Positions 52,913 to 62,855 of a DNA stretch of 64,000 bases are shown one piece after another; the first letter of the stretch is position 1, and each line of letters opens with the position of its first letter. Where the stretch lies: assembly GCF_020532705.1 (NCBI RefSeq), contig NZ_JAJAVD010000003.1, positions 124,001-188,000 of the forward strand, in the 5' to 3' direction. A model generated the notes under the pieces. That model was not told the origin of the DNA. It saw only the letters and a program-made list of their open reading frames with translations, and did not search any database. The translations under genes were made by a program, and so were the position numbers. The DNA is from Methylobacillus caricis (GTDB lineage Bacteria; Pseudomonadota; Gammaproteobacteria; Burkholderiales; Methylophilaceae).

Positions 52913-54172
52913 ATGAAATTCCCCAGCCTGAATACACAAATATTGCTAGGAGCCTTGTTTGGGGTATTGCTGGGGTTACTGCTTGGCGGGCTGGATGCAG
53001 ATTCCAGCGTCCGCGAAGCCGGCTTCTATGCAAGCACGATTGCCGGAGGCATATTCGTCGGCCTGTTGAAAATGGTACTAGTACCTTTGCTGTTCACCTC
53101 CATCGTGGTGGGCGTCGCCAATCTGCAAGAGCACAAGCAGATGCACAGGGTCTGGGTCTCTACCCTGGTGTTCTTCAGCATCTCCATGGCAATTGCCGTA
53201 TTGCTGGCGCTGGTGGCCACCAATATTTTCAGCCCGGGTGCCGGCATGCATCTCGGCATGTTTGCAGAAGCCATGAAAGATTTTCATGCCGAGAAGCTTA
53301 CCGTGGGGGAGTTTTTCTCGCATTTCATTCTTGGCCTGTTCCAGAATCCTTTTACTTCGCTAGCGCAAAGCAATGTGTTAGCCGTGGTCATTTTTGCCCT
53401 GTTTGTCGGTATTGCGCTGGTGATCGGCGGCAGCCGCTATCGCAATTTCCTCGTGCTCATGCAGGAAGCATTTGATCTTGTGATGATGATTGTCGGATGG
53501 ATCATGCGCCTGGCGCCATTCGGCATCATGGCCTTGCTGGTCAAGCTGGTGGCCACGCAGGACGTGACCTTGTTCGCCAGCATGGGCAAGTTCATGGCCG
53601 TAGTCATCGGTATCACGCTGGTGCATGGCGTGATTATCCTGCCTTCAATTTTATATGTGATCACGAGGGTGACCCCCTGGCAGTTCTGGAAAGGCGCGAG
53701 AGAGGCGCTGGTTACCGCATTTGCCACCAGTTCCAGTTCAGCCACCCTGCCAGTCACCCTGCGCTGTACCGAAAAGCATCTGCATGTACGGCGCGAGATT
53801 GCCGGGTTTGTCGTCCCCCTTGGCGCCACAGTCAATATGGATGGAACCGCATTGTATGAGGCGTCGGCGGCGCTCTTCATTGCCAACCTGGTCGGGGTTG
53901 AACTTAATCTGGCACAGCAACTCATAGTTTTTTTCATGGCGATGATTGCTTCGGTGGGCGCGCCCGGTATTCCCAGCGCTGGGATGGTGACCATGGTGAT
54001 GGTGTTGCAGTCGGTTGGTTTGCCGGCAGAGGCGATTGCCATTTTATTGCCCATAGACCGCTTGCTTGATACGTTGAGGACTGCAGTCAATGTCGAAGGC
54101 GATATGGTGGGCAGCCTGATTGTGCAGGAGATTGTAAAAACTTCTGAACCGGGAGCTGTTTCAAGCCGATGA
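52913..54172 (+). CDS. Dicarboxylate/amino acid:cation symporter (DAACS family)
   Basis: 419 aa. Eight or so membrane segments and the two hairpin motifs of the family: ATSSSSATLPVTL (serine-rich HP1) and GATVNMDGTALYEASAALF, then GAPGIPSAGMVTMVMVLQS (HP2). Transports C4-dicarboxylates or glutamate with H+ or Na+. Starts 11 nt after the methyltransferase gene. Confidence 0.92.
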   Translation: MKFPSLNTQILLGALFGVLLGLLLGGLDADSSVREAGFYASTIAGGIFVGLLKMVLVPLLFTSIVVGVANLQEHKQMHRVWVSTLVFFSISMAIAVLLALVATNIFSPGAGMHLGMFAEAMKDFHAEKLTVGEFFSHFILGLFQNPFTSLAQSNVLAVVIFALFVGIALVIGGSRYRNFLVLMQEAFDLVMMIVGWIMRLAPFGIMALLVKLVATQDVTLFASMGKFMAVVIGITLVHGVIILPSILYVITRVTPWQFWKGAREALVTAFATSSSSATLPVTLRCTEKHLHVRREIAGFVVPLGATVNMDGTALYEASAALFIANLVGVELNLAQQLIVFFMAMIASVGAPGIPSAGMVTMVMVLQSVGLPAEAIAILLPIDRLLDTLRTAVNVEGDMVGSLIVQEIVKTSEPGAVSSR

Positions 54173-54254
54173 TTTTGTATAAAATTAGCGCCTGCTGTCA
54201 TCCGCTTGTTTAACCATGCGTTAATTAAAGTGCAAGTGACACTGGAAAGAAAGA

Positions 54255-54291
54255 GAAATTTAATTGATAATCTTTCTCAATTGAAATTTGG
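54255..54291. promoter_or_regulatory. Fur-box-like palindrome upstream of azurin
   Basis: AATTGA and TCAATT arms with TAATCTTTC between them, flanked by AAATTT. The centre TGATAAT-C-TTTCTCA matches the 7-1-7 Fur consensus at most positions. Located about 140 bp before the azurin ATG. Fur binding is only a guess. Confidence 0.25.
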
Positions 54292-54303
54292 GATAATAAG
54301 CAA

Positions 54304-54336
54304 ATGCTCCCATGCCGCAGCAAAACGTGGGGGCAT
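54304..54336 (+). repeat. Hairpin in the azurin upstream region
   Basis: ATGCTCCCATG (54304-54314) can pair in RNA with CGTGGGGGCAT (54326-54336), 11 bp with two G-U pairs, but only in a plus-strand transcript. It may lie in the azurin 5' leader or behind the symporter gene. No T-tract. Confidence 0.4.
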
Positions 54337-54428
54337 AAAAGACCAAAAGCGGTAGTTTGTGTAGTAGTAATGAAAAGAGAAGTTCTATAACACAGGCAAT
54401 ATTGCCTAATTAGATGAGGGAAGTAATT

Positions 54429-54878
54429 ATGAAATCCAGCAAAATCGTAGCTCTGTTGTTTGCTTCATTATTCTCAGGTTCTGTACTGGCAGCTGGCTGT
54501 TCTGTTGATGTTGAGGCCAATGATGCTATGCAGTTCAACACCAAGAACATTGATATTGAGAAAAGCTGTAAAGACTTCACAGTCAACTTGAAGCACACAG
54601 GCTCCTTGCCTAAGAACGTCATGGGCCACAACCTAGTGATCACCAAGACTGCAGATTTCAAGGCAGTCATGAATGACGGTGTTGCTGCTGGTGAAGCGGG
54701 CAACTTCGTTAAGGCTGGTGATGCTCGCGTTATTGCTCACACCAAACTGGTTGGCGGCGGTGAGAAAGACAGCGCCAAGGTTGACGTTAGCAAGCTGGCT
54801 GCAGGTGAGAAGTACACATTCTTCTGTTCCTTCCCTGGTCATGCAACCATGATGCGCGGTACCGTTACCGTTAAGTAA
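54429..54878 (+). CDS. azu: Azurin (blue copper protein)
   Basis: 149 aa precursor from ATG 54429; signal peptide cleaved after VLA, mature chain starts [10 protein letters not shown]. Copper ligands are His in VMGHNLVI, then Cys, His and Met in [14 protein letters not shown], the order found in azurins; the disulfide cysteines are present. A periplasmic electron carrier. In methylotrophs azurin or amicyanin can accept electrons from methylamine dehydrogenase. Confidence 0.95.
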   Translation: MKSSKIVALLFASLFSGSVLAAGCSVDVEANDAMQFNTKNIDIEKSCKDFTVNLKHTGSLPKNVMGHNLVITKTADFKAVMNDGVAAGEAGNFVKAGDARVIAHTKLVGGGEKDSAKVDVSKLAAGEKYTFFCSFPGHATMMRGTVTVK

Positions 54879-54915
54879 CGATGTCTATGCAGCCGGCTTG
54901 GCTGCATGTTGATAT

Positions 54916-54945
54916 AAAAAAGGGCAGCAAACGCTGCCCTTTTTG
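54916..54945. terminator. Bidirectional intrinsic terminator after azurin
   Basis: AAAAAGGGCAGC (54917-54928) and GCTGCCCTTTTT (54933-54944) around AAAC. The A-run and T-run make it work in both directions, for azurin on the plus strand and for the porin (ending at 54968) on the minus strand. Confidence 0.9.
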
Positions 54946-54967
54946 TTGGTTCATACTTCCGAACAGT

Positions 54968-56386
54968 TTAGAAATCGAACTGGGCGCGTGCAGTCAGCGC
55001 TTTTTCCGAATCTGCAGTGCCGGCGGCGCCTGTATTGGAGCTTGTGTAGCTTGCCAGGCCACCAGTGAAGCGGGTAGTCACATAGTCCAGCACGAAGCGG
55101 GTGTTCGGGTTCAATATCCATTGCACGCCCGCGGTCCAGGCATGCGCGCCAGTAGCAGTGCCTGCCGCTACGTCGCCAGAACCTGCCGGGCCGGAACCAG
55201 GAGCGAAGTCGCTGCCGTCAAAGTCAGAGTAGCGCAGACTCAAAAGCACGGCACCGGTACCATGGCCTGTTGCCATATCAAAATTCTGCTTGGGGTTGAT
55301 GCGACCAAACAAGCCCATGTTGCCGTAGCTGTCAGCAAAATGTTCGCCAGTGACCAGCCAGCTCACGGCGGCGTACCAGGCTTTGATGTCCTTGTCGAAG
55401 TCCTGATGCAGGCTGGTCTTGCCTTCGTAGTTGTGTTTCATCCATTCAGACTGGATCTTGACTGGGCCTTGGGCTACTGCCACCTCAATGCCATAACGGG
55501 TGCGGGTCAGGTCATCGCTATTGTCATGTGTGAAGGTAGTTGGATTAAAGAAGGAAACGCCACGAGCCTCGGTGCGAGCAGTCGGCGCAGCGACCTGGTT
55601 AGGTGAGAGGTCTCCACGGGAGAACCCCGCTCCCAGGTGATATACAGCATCCTTGTTGCCCATGAGTTGTGCGAAGTTGACAGTAGCGCGGCCAATGATA
55701 TCCAGGCCATCCACATGGTTGTCCGTGTTGTTGATGTTCTTGCCACGGCCGGTGGAAGTGGCGAGGCCATAGAATACGCCTTTGGTCGGGTTGCCGAATA
55801 CCATGGCGCCACGCTCCTTGCCCGGGGTCAGGACATCTAGCAGGGCGCGTTCCTGGAATTCGGTGAAGATATCGCTGGTATCCTGCTCCATGCCGAACGG
55901 CATCTTGAACTGGCCGAAACGAAAACGTGCACTATCCCACCAGTTGATACCGAAATAGGCCTCGTCGAGGTGACTGCTGTTAGAGACATTGGCAAAATCG
56001 GCCGTGATGTTGAAATCGTAATATTTGTAGTAACGGCCTTGCATGGTCATGAAAGCTCGACGGACATCGAAGGTATCGGCGCTTTCAGCGGCATTTTTGT
56101 CGAAATGGCGATAGTCAGCCTGAATGCGGCCGTTGAAGCCAATCGATTGGAATTTGTCCGCAGATTCCAGGCGAATGCCATCCTTGAAGACCGGGCGAAT
56201 ATCGGATTTGTGGCTTTCTTCATCCGCCAGTTTCTCGCTTTTGCGGCGTTCTGCAATTTTGCTGACTTCTTCTTTGGTCAGCACTCCTTTGTTGATGAGC
56301 ATTTCCAGAATGTCATCAGTTGAGTCTGCCATTGCAGCCGTACTGGCTAACATCAATGCGATTGGTAACACACGGAACAACTTCAT
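54968..56386 (-). CDS. OprO/OprP-type (phosphate-selective) porin
   Basis: 472 aa from the ATG at 56386, preceded by GGAGAG ribosome-binding site. Signal peptide ends in AAMA; then a short coiled-coil N-terminus (STDDILEMLINKGVLTKEEV) and a beta-barrel ending in Phe (ARAQFDF). Matches Porin_O_P. A PhoB box lies 72 bp upstream, so anion (phosphate) uptake under phosphate limitation is plausible. Confidence 0.88.
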   Translation of the reverse strand: MKLFRVLPIALMLASTAAMADSTDDILEMLINKGVLTKEEVSKIAERRKSEKLADEESHKSDIRPVFKDGIRLESADKFQSIGFNGRIQADYRHFDKNAAESADTFDVRRAFMTMQGRYYKYYDFNITADFANVSNSSHLDEAYFGINWWDSARFRFGQFKMPFGMEQDTSDIFTEFQERALLDVLTPGKERGAMVFGNPTKGVFYGLATSTGRGKNINNTDNHVDGLDIIGRATVNFAQLMGNKDAVYHLGAGFSRGDLSPNQVAAPTARTEARGVSFFNPTTFTHDNSDDLTRTRYGIEVAVAQGPVKIQSEWMKHNYEGKTSLHQDFDKDIKAWYAAVSWLVTGEHFADSYGNMGLFGRINPKQNFDMATGHGTGAVLLSLRYSDFDGSDFAPGSGPAGSGDVAAGTATGAHAWTAGVQWILNPNTRFVLDYVTTRFTGGLASYTSSNTGAAGTADSEKALTARAQFDF

Positions 56387-56457
56387 TCTTTTCTCTCCAG
56401 ATATTGAATATTGCAGCGATGGGGCGCGTTGCAATAAAGTCATTATTGGTGGCGAAT

Positions 56458-56475
56458 ATGACAGTTACGTGTCAG
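56458..56475 (-). promoter_or_regulatory. Pho box upstream of the porin
   Basis: On the minus strand: CTGACAC, GTAA, CTGTCAT, two 7-mers separated by 4 nt as in the PhoB consensus. Position -72 relative to the porin start suits activation. PhoB binding is inferred. Confidence 0.6.
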
Positions 56476-56580
56476 AACCTGGGTGATGGGACTAAGAAAA
56501 GCCTACTTTTACAGTGATTTACAAAAGAGTAAATTTCATTGTAATTAATCATTTAGATAGCATTGATGAAACATTGGCGA

Positions 56581-56612
56581 TAAAAAAGGCGCTAGCATGT
56601 GTTAGCGCCTTG
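56581..56612 (-). terminator. Intrinsic terminator of the RND operon
   Basis: GGCGCTA and TAGCGCC (56588-56594, 56603-56609) followed on the minus strand by TTTTTT. Lies directly after the RND gene stop at 56631. Confidence 0.88.
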
Positions 56613-56630
56613 GTCCGAGGTTCGTTTCAA

Positions 56631-59600
56631 TCAGGTGCGCTGGTCCACTGTGCGCATGATCAAGGAATATGCCGCCGGTACGACCACCAGCGTGAGCAAA
56701 GTGGAGGAAATCATCCCTCCAATCACCGCCACTGATAAAGGTCCATTGGTCTCGGTACCAGCCCCCAGTCCAAATGCAGCCGGCAGCAATGCCAGGATAA
56801 TCGTGAGCGAAGTCATCAGCACGGGACGCAACCGGATCGGGCAGGCTTCACGTAGCGCTTCATCAACTTCTTTACCCTGCTCACGTAATTGATTGGTGAG
56901 GTCGATTAGCAGGATGGAATTCTTGGCAACCAAGCCTATCAACAGTATCAGGCCAATCATTGAAAAGATATTGAGCGAATGGCCGGTCAGCCATAATGCG
57001 AAGACGCCACCGATAATCGCCAGCGGTTGGGCAAGCATGATGATCAGGGGTTGCAGGAATGAGTTGAACTGACTTGCCAGCACCATATAAAGCAGGACAA
57101 GCGCCAGGCCGAACGCGAACACCATGCTCTTGACAGTTTTCTGCATTTCTTCCGCTTGTCCGGTCAGGTTCAAGGTATAACCTGGCGGCAGGATATCGGT
57201 GGCATATTGGTACACAAGATTGATGGCGTCGCCTAGCGGCATGGCGGGATTGGAATAGAGGCTTGCTGCATATTGCAAGTCAAACCGGCCAATCACTGCT
57301 GCTCCCAGGGTTTGCTTGAACTCGGCAACACTATCCAGTCGTATGAGCTCACCAGTGGCACTGCGCAGGTAGATTTTCTTCAGGTCTTCAGGATTCTCCA
57401 GGCTGCCTTCCTTGGCCTTGAGGCGGATATCGTAGCGTTGACCGTCGCCGGGCTCGTCGTTGAAATCGGCAACATCAATACCCCCAGTATATAAATTGAG
57501 CGCAGTTGCGAGGTCGGTGGCGGAGAGTCCGAGGCTGGCGGCCCGCACGCGATCAATTTTCATGGTCAGCTGTGGCAGGTCGAGGTCAAGGTCGAGGTCT
57601 ACCTTGCCGATGCCAGGTGTGTCACTCAGCTTGCGTTGCATGGTCTTGCCAAGCTGGCTTACCTGTTCAAGGTTTTGACCCGTGATATTGAATTGCAGTT
57701 TTTCTGAACGTTGCCCCCCTACAATCGCTATCGGCACAGGGAAGGCACGCAGGCCTGGGATCTGGTCGATTTCGGCGCGTAATACCCGGATCAGTTCCTG
57801 CTGGCTCATGCGCCTGTCACGCCTATCATGCAGACGGAGGCTGACAGTCCCCTTGTTCACCTGGCCTTGTGCGCCCACGCCAATTGTACTGAAGTAGCTG
57901 GCAATCTCGGAGTCGTAACGGCGCATCACGGTTTCCATCAACTCCAGGCGGCTGTTGGTATATTCCAGGCTCGAACCCAGGGGCGTGCGGAACGAGATCA
58001 TGAAGCGGCCTTCATCTGCATCAGGCAGGAACTCCTTCTGTACCTTGCCAAAGAAAAACCCGCTTGTCACCACAATGAGCAGGGTAAACAACATGACTTT
58101 CCAGCGGTGGCTCAGGGTCCAGACCAATAATCGGCCATAGCGCTTGTCCATGGCTTTGAATAGGCGATCTAGCCATAGGTAGAAACGACCTTGTGCTTCT
58201 TCGGCCCTGAGGTAGCGCGAACACAGCATGGGAGTGAGGGTCAGTGACACCATCAAGGAGACGAGGACGCCAAAGGTGACGACAACGGCGAATGATTTGA
58301 AGAACTTGCCGATGACTCCGTCCATAAAAATGACAGGTGCAAAAATACATACCAGAGAGAAAGTGGCTGCAATGACGGCAAACGCCACTTCTCGGCTGCC
58401 GGAAATTGCGGCAGCCCGCGCAATGACGCCAGGTGGTTGGCCCTCATTCTGCCGCATGCTTAAATGGCGGTGGATGTTCTCCAGCACTACGATGGCATCA
58501 TCCACCACCACACCAATCAGCAATAGCAGGGCCAACAGGGTCATGGTGTTGAAGGTGAAGCCTGAAAAGTACATTACCGCAATTGCCCCCAGCAGGGATA
58601 CCGGGATTGCTGTGGCAATAATCAGGGTAGACCTCACCGAACGCAGAAATAGCCAGACGATCAACGCTGCCAGCAATGTGCCTTCAACCAAGTGCTCTTG
58701 CAGGGCATGCACGATTTCCTGAATGTACAGGGCGTCATTGGTCGAGATATCCAGAGTCATGCCCGGAGGGAGGTTGGGACGGATATCGCTATCCAGCCTA
58801 CGTATGACTTCGTCAATAATGGCCACGGTATTGGCATTGGCAACCTTGACAATACCGAGTCCAACAGCAGACTCACTCTTGTAGCGTGCAAGCTGGCGGT
58901 AATCGGCGACTCCGTCTTCAAGCTCGGCTACATCTTTAAGTTTGATGGCGGCACCGTCCCGGTAACTCACTACCATCTCTGCCAGGTCGCGCAGATTATG
59001 AAACTCAAGGTCAAGCTTCATGAGGTATTCGGAATGGTTACCTACCAGGAAGCCGCCTGGGAGTTGTACATGTTCGCGGTTGAAGGCATCGAGCAGGTCG
59101 GTTGCAGCGAGACCATAGGCGGCCATACGTTCCGGCAGGACATTGACCCGAATAGTGCGGTCACGGCGTCCACCCAGGCGTACCTCGCCAATGCCGTTGA
59201 TCGTTTCAAGTTTCTTCTTTAGGACATTGAAGCCATAAAGATTAATTTGTTGCGTTGTACGGTCTCCGCGCAATGCGAGCCACATGATTGGCTGGGCATT
59301 GGTTTCTACTTTCTGTACTTGCGGAGGATCGGCATCATCAGGCAGTCGGCGCAATACCTGGTTAACTTTGGATTGCACCTCGTTATAGGCAACATCAATG
59401 TTTTTTTCCAGGCTGAAAGTAATGGTGATGACCGATACGCCTGGAGAAGATGCTGACTGGATATGCTCAATCCCGGGAGTAGTATTGACCGAGGATTCGA
59501 TAATGCTGGTTATGCTTGCATCAATGATATCCGGGTTTGCACCCTGCAATGTCGTGGTGATGGATATGATCGGGAATTCAATGTAGGGCAGGCGATCCAC

Positions 59601-59699
59601 CCCGATGCGCTGGTAGCTGATGATGCCAAGCAACACCAGCAGGCCAGACACCATCCATGCCAATACATGGCGCTTGATTGATATTTCAGACAGGGTCAT
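56631..59699 (-). CDS. RND-family efflux pump inner-membrane subunit
   Basis: 1022 aa. Twelve membrane helices are expected; the proton-relay GVVVDDAIVVLENIHRHL in TM4 with two Asp is present, and two large periplasmic loops. AcrB/MexB-type HAE family. Substrate unknown. Its ATG overlaps the adaptor stop (ATGA). The outer-membrane partner is not next door; the factor at 1029 or another one may serve. Confidence 0.93.
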   Translation of the reverse strand: MTLSEISIKRHVLAWMVSGLLVLLGIISYQRIGVDRLPYIEFPIISITTTLQGANPDIIDASITSIIESSVNTTPGIEHIQSASSPGVSVITITFSLEKNIDVAYNEVQSKVNQVLRRLPDDADPPQVQKVETNAQPIMWLALRGDRTTQQINLYGFNVLKKKLETINGIGEVRLGGRRDRTIRVNVLPERMAAYGLAATDLLDAFNREHVQLPGGFLVGNHSEYLMKLDLEFHNLRDLAEMVVSYRDGAAIKLKDVAELEDGVADYRQLARYKSESAVGLGIVKVANANTVAIIDEVIRRLDSDIRPNLPPGMTLDISTNDALYIQEIVHALQEHLVEGTLLAALIVWLFLRSVRSTLIIATAIPVSLLGAIAVMYFSGFTFNTMTLLALLLLIGVVVDDAIVVLENIHRHLSMRQNEGQPPGVIARAAAISGSREVAFAVIAATFSLVCIFAPVIFMDGVIGKFFKSFAVVVTFGVLVSLMVSLTLTPMLCSRYLRAEEAQGRFYLWLDRLFKAMDKRYGRLLVWTLSHRWKVMLFTLLIVVTSGFFFGKVQKEFLPDADEGRFMISFRTPLGSSLEYTNSRLELMETVMRRYDSEIASYFSTIGVGAQGQVNKGTVSLRLHDRRDRRMSQQELIRVLRAEIDQIPGLRAFPVPIAIVGGQRSEKLQFNITGQNLEQVSQLGKTMQRKLSDTPGIGKVDLDLDLDLPQLTMKIDRVRAASLGLSATDLATALNLYTGGIDVADFNDEPGDGQRYDIRLKAKEGSLENPEDLKKIYLRSATGELIRLDSVAEFKQTLGAAVIGRFDLQYAASLYSNPAMPLGDAINLVYQYATDILPPGYTLNLTGQAEEMQKTVKSMVFAFGLALVLLYMVLASQFNSFLQPLIIMLAQPLAIIGGVFALWLTGHSLNIFSMIGLILLIGLVAKNSILLIDLTNQLREQGKEVDEALREACPIRLRPVLMTSLTIILALLPAAFGLGAGTETNGPLSVAVIGGMISSTLLTLVVVPAAYSLIMRTVDQRT

Positions 59700-60787
59700 G
59701 GCTGAGCCTGCTCAGGCTGGTTCTGGACCTGTACCCGTATTTTGTCAGTCAGGAAGGCGGCCCCGTCAACTGCCACTGTTTCCCCTCCTTTCAGCCCTTC
59801 CAGTATCTGGATATTGCCATCCTGATAGATGCCAGTCTTGACGATACGCTGCTCTGCTATGTCATCGGCAATCACGTATACCACTTCCCCCGCGGGCCGT
59901 AGCACGACGCTTTGCTCAGGGACGACGACCGCGTTGTCATATTGGCCCAGGATGATATTGCCTGTCACGCTGGCACCAGATTGCCAGCCTGGTTGGTCCA
60001 CGATATCGACCAGGATGTCAATTGCACGATTGGTGCTGCCTATCACAGGCTTGAATTCGCGCAGTATGCCTTCAGCTTCTTCGTCAGATGTTGGCGTACT
60101 CAGCCGGACTTTCAGCCCTGGCCTGATTTTGGCAGCAAGGTTTTCTGGGAATGGCAAGTGGGCACGCAAGCGTTGATTACTAATGATTTGAAGTATGGGG
60201 TCGCCTACCTTGACGTAATCACCGGGGGAAACGATTTGTTTCTCTACCTTGCCGTCAATAGGGGAAAGCAAACGTGTCTTGCCGCCATTATGCGTGATGC
60301 TGGCAAGGCGCGAGCGAGCGCCTTCCAGTTGGCGCTTCAGTGCCAACCTCTGTGTTTCAAGGTCATCCAGTGCATTTTGCGAAATGAAGTTCTTTTCTAC
60401 CAGTTTCTGGTTGCGTTCCACGTTGCGTTGTTGATTGAGCAACAACGCTTCCAGGCGGGCGACTTCGCTTTCTGCTTCATTTTGCTGCAAGGTATAGTCT
60501 TGCGGATCCAGCAATGCCACCACTTCACCTTTTTTGACGACCTGGCCAGGCCTGGCCAGGATTTTCAGTACGCGAGCCGGTACTTCGGCCGCCACTGTCG
60601 GATCCATGATGCCCTCCAGAGTCCCTATGGATTGTTCACGGATTTCAAGGCGTGTAGTGGCTGCAGTGGTGACACTTACCAATGGCAAAGGGGCTTTCTT
60701 GGTAGTGTCTTCCTGCTTGCTGCATGCACTGGCAAGCAGGGCCAGCAAGAGCATGAGGGCATGAGCCCATGGACGATAACCTGACAT
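59696..60787 (-). CDS. RND-family periplasmic adaptor (membrane fusion lipoprotein)
   Basis: 363 aa. Lipobox LLASACSKQ, then coiled coil (LQQNEAESEVARLEALLL), lipoyl domain and beta-barrel (RVLKILARPGQVVKKGEVVALLDPQDY, TRLLSPIDGKVEKQIVSPGDYVKVG). Works with the RND subunit immediately downstream (overlap ATGA). Confidence 0.92.
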   Translation of the reverse strand: MSGYRPWAHALMLLLALLASACSKQEDTTKKAPLPLVSVTTAATTRLEIREQSIGTLEGIMDPTVAAEVPARVLKILARPGQVVKKGEVVALLDPQDYTLQQNEAESEVARLEALLLNQQRNVERNQKLVEKNFISQNALDDLETQRLALKRQLEGARSRLASITHNGGKTRLLSPIDGKVEKQIVSPGDYVKVGDPILQIISNQRLRAHLPFPENLAAKIRPGLKVRLSTPTSDEEAEGILREFKPVIGSTNRAIDILVDIVDQPGWQSGASVTGNIILGQYDNAVVVPEQSVVLRPAGEVVYVIADDIAEQRIVKTGIYQDGNIQILEGLKGGETVAVDGAAFLTDKIRVQVQNQPEQAQP

Positions 60788-60889
60788 TTATTCTAGTTTT
60801 CCCAATCATGATGAAGCATCAGCCAGCCTCCTCCGCTGACTGGCCTGGGACAAGCAGGCATGATGCTGTATTCAATAAAGTTCAAGAGT

Positions 60890-61465
60890 CTATACTGATT
60901 TTGTTGGATTTTGTGCGCTTGAGGCTTTCAGCTGGGCCAGCCGTTGCCAATCGAAATGAGGGCCAGGATCGGTTTTTCTCCCCGGGGCAATGTCTGAGTG
61001 CCCAACGATATCGCGGATGGGGTAATGTTTGCACAAGCTTTCCGCCAGTGCAGTGAGCACTATATATTGAGCCGGGGTGAAAGCTTCAGAATCGCTACCT
61101 TCAAGCTCAATGCCAATGGAAAAGTCATTGCAGCGTTCTTGGCCTTGCCAGGTTGAGACACCCGCATGCCATGCCCGGGCTTCGCAAGGGACGAATTGTT
61201 GCAGTGCACCATCCCGGCGGATAAGGAAGTGTGCGGAAACACGCAGCTCGTGAATGGTGGCGTAATAAGGGTGTGCGGCGGGGTCAAGCTTGTTGGTGAA
61301 AAGCTCAGTAATTCCGGGCCCGCCGTATTCTCCTGGTGGCAGGCTGATATTATGAATGACGATCATTGAGATTGTAGCGCCTTCAGGGCGTGCATCATGG
61401 TTTGGCGAACTGGTGAAGTCTGCGCCTGTGATGACGCCATCCTGATCGATTGAGTATTGCGGCAT
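60890..61465 (-). CDS. ampD: 1,6-anhydro-N-acetylmuramyl-L-alanine amidase
   Basis: 191 aa from ATG 61465. Zinc/catalytic motifs VIHNISLPPG, HFLIRRDGALQQFVP, ARAWHAGVS and HSDIAPGRKTDPG identify AmpD, which trims recycled muropeptides in the cytosol. Starts 28 nt after pilR, so likely in the same transcript. Confidence 0.93.
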   Translation of the reverse strand: MPQYSIDQDGVITGADFTSSPNHDARPEGATISMIVIHNISLPPGEYGGPGITELFTNKLDPAAHPYYATIHELRVSAHFLIRRDGALQQFVPCEARAWHAGVSTWQGQERCNDFSIGIELEGSDSEAFTPAQYIVLTALAESLCKHYPIRDIVGHSDIAPGRKTDPGPHFDWQRLAQLKASSAQNPTKSV

Positions 61466-61493
61466 GGTTTGTTCCGGGCTGTTGGTGACCGGC

Positions 61494-62855
61494 CTAATCC
61501 ATTTCATCCTTGTCGGAAGGGTCTTTGCTGAGGCCCAGTTTGGACAGGCGATAGCGGAAAGTTCTGAAACTGACCCCCAGTAGCTTGGCGGCTGCCGTTT
61601 TGTTCTGGTTGGATTTCTCCAATGCATTGAGTATGGCTTTTTTCTCTATGGTTTCCAGGTAGTCGGGCAATGGCAAGCCTTCATCGTGTTCTGGCGTCGT
61701 CATTGTTTTTTCATTGCCATCCAGTAGTAAGTCCTCAGGCGTGATCACTTTGCCGTCGCAAAGTGCGAGCGCACGTTCCAGCACATTCTCCAGTTCCCGT
61801 ATATTGCCTGGAAAGCTGTGCTTGAGTAATATCTGCTGGGCCTGTGCCGAGAGCTCGGGCACAGCAGAGCCTTGCTCGCGGCAGTGCTTCTGCAGCAGCG
61901 CATCCACCATCAGCGGAATATCTTGCTGCATGTCACGCAGGGAGGGCATTTTCAGCTCAATGACATTTAAGCGATAGTAGAGATCCTGGCGGAATTCACC
62001 GCGTTCCATCATCACGCCCAGATTCTTGTGGGTGGCACTGATGATGCGGACATCCACGCTTTCCTCCTGGGTGCTGCCGACCATGCGGACTTTTTTCTCC
62101 TGGATGGCGCGCAGCAGCTTCACTTGCATTGCCAATGGCAGGTCCGCGACTTCATCAAGGAATAATGTGCCACCCTTGGCAGCATGGAACATGCCATCCT
62201 TATCCTGCACAGCGCCAGTGAAAGCGCCTTTCTTGTGGCCAAAAAACTCGCTTTCCATGAGATTTTCCGGGATGGCGCCACAGTTTACCGCGATAAAAGG
62301 TTCATCCCGGCGCGAGCTATTGCGGTGGATCAGTCTTGCAGCAAGCTCTTTGCCGCTGCCGGATTCACCGCTGATATATACCGGTGCCTGACTGCGTGAT
62401 AGTTTTTCTATCATGGTGCGTACCTGCTGGATGGGTGCGCTATTGCCTATCATGGTCAGGGTGTCGCTGTCTGGGGTGTCTGATGCAGACAGTTTGAGTG
62501 CTGATTGCACCAATGGCCGCAGCTGTTTTAGTGAAATCGGCTTGGTCAGATAGTCGAAGGCACCAGCCTTGAGTGCGGATACAGCATTCTCTGCACTACC
62601 GTAAGCGGTAATCACGGCTACCGGCAGGCCAGCATAGGATTGCGCGATACACTTGACCAGGTCCAGCCCGCTGCCATCTGGCAGGCGCATGTCTGTCAGG
62701 CAGAGAGAGTATGTTCGTTGCTCCAGCAACTGTTTCGCTTCAGCCAGGCTGCCTGCGCTGTCAGCCTGGATCTCCATACGCTCCAGGGTTAGCACGACTA
62801 ATTCTCTGATATCGGTTTCGTCGTCGACAACCAGACAGGTGGGTGTGTTGCTCAT
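61494..62855 (-). CDS. pilR: Sigma-54-dependent response regulator PilR
   Basis: 453 aa. Receiver domain with acidic pair D11/D12 and phosphorylated D55 (LTDMRLPDG), AAA+ domain with GESGSGKELAARLIH and GAFTGA, C-terminal Fis HTH (NQNKTAAAKLLGVSFRTFRYRLSKLG). With the adjacent kinase it controls type IV pilin transcription through RpoN (encoded at 36431). Overlaps pilS by 4 nt. Confidence 0.9.
   Translation of the reverse strand: MSNTPTCLVVDDETDIRELVVLTLERMEIQADSAGSLAEAKQLLEQRTYSLCLTDMRLPDGSGLDLVKCIAQSYAGLPVAVITAYGSAENAVSALKAGAFDYLTKPISLKQLRPLVQSALKLSASDTPDSDTLTMIGNSAPIQQVRTMIEKLSRSQAPVYISGESGSGKELAARLIHRNSSRRDEPFIAVNCGAIPENLMESEFFGHKKGAFTGAVQDKDGMFHAAKGGTLFLDEVADLPLAMQVKLLRAIQEKKVRMVGSTQEESVDVRIISATHKNLGVMMERGEFRQDLYYRLNVIELKMPSLRDMQQDIPLMVDALLQKHCREQGSAVPELSAQAQQILLKHSFPGNIRELENVLERALALCDGKVITPEDLLLDGNEKTMTTPEHDEGLPLPDYLETIEKKAILNALEKSNQNKTAAAKLLGVSFRTFRYRLSKLGLSKDPSDKDEMD

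Noticed and set aside
54266-54282. FNR-type site (TTGAT...TCAA) before azurin
   Set aside because: Spacing between half-sites is wrong for FNR; the Fur-like reading fits better.
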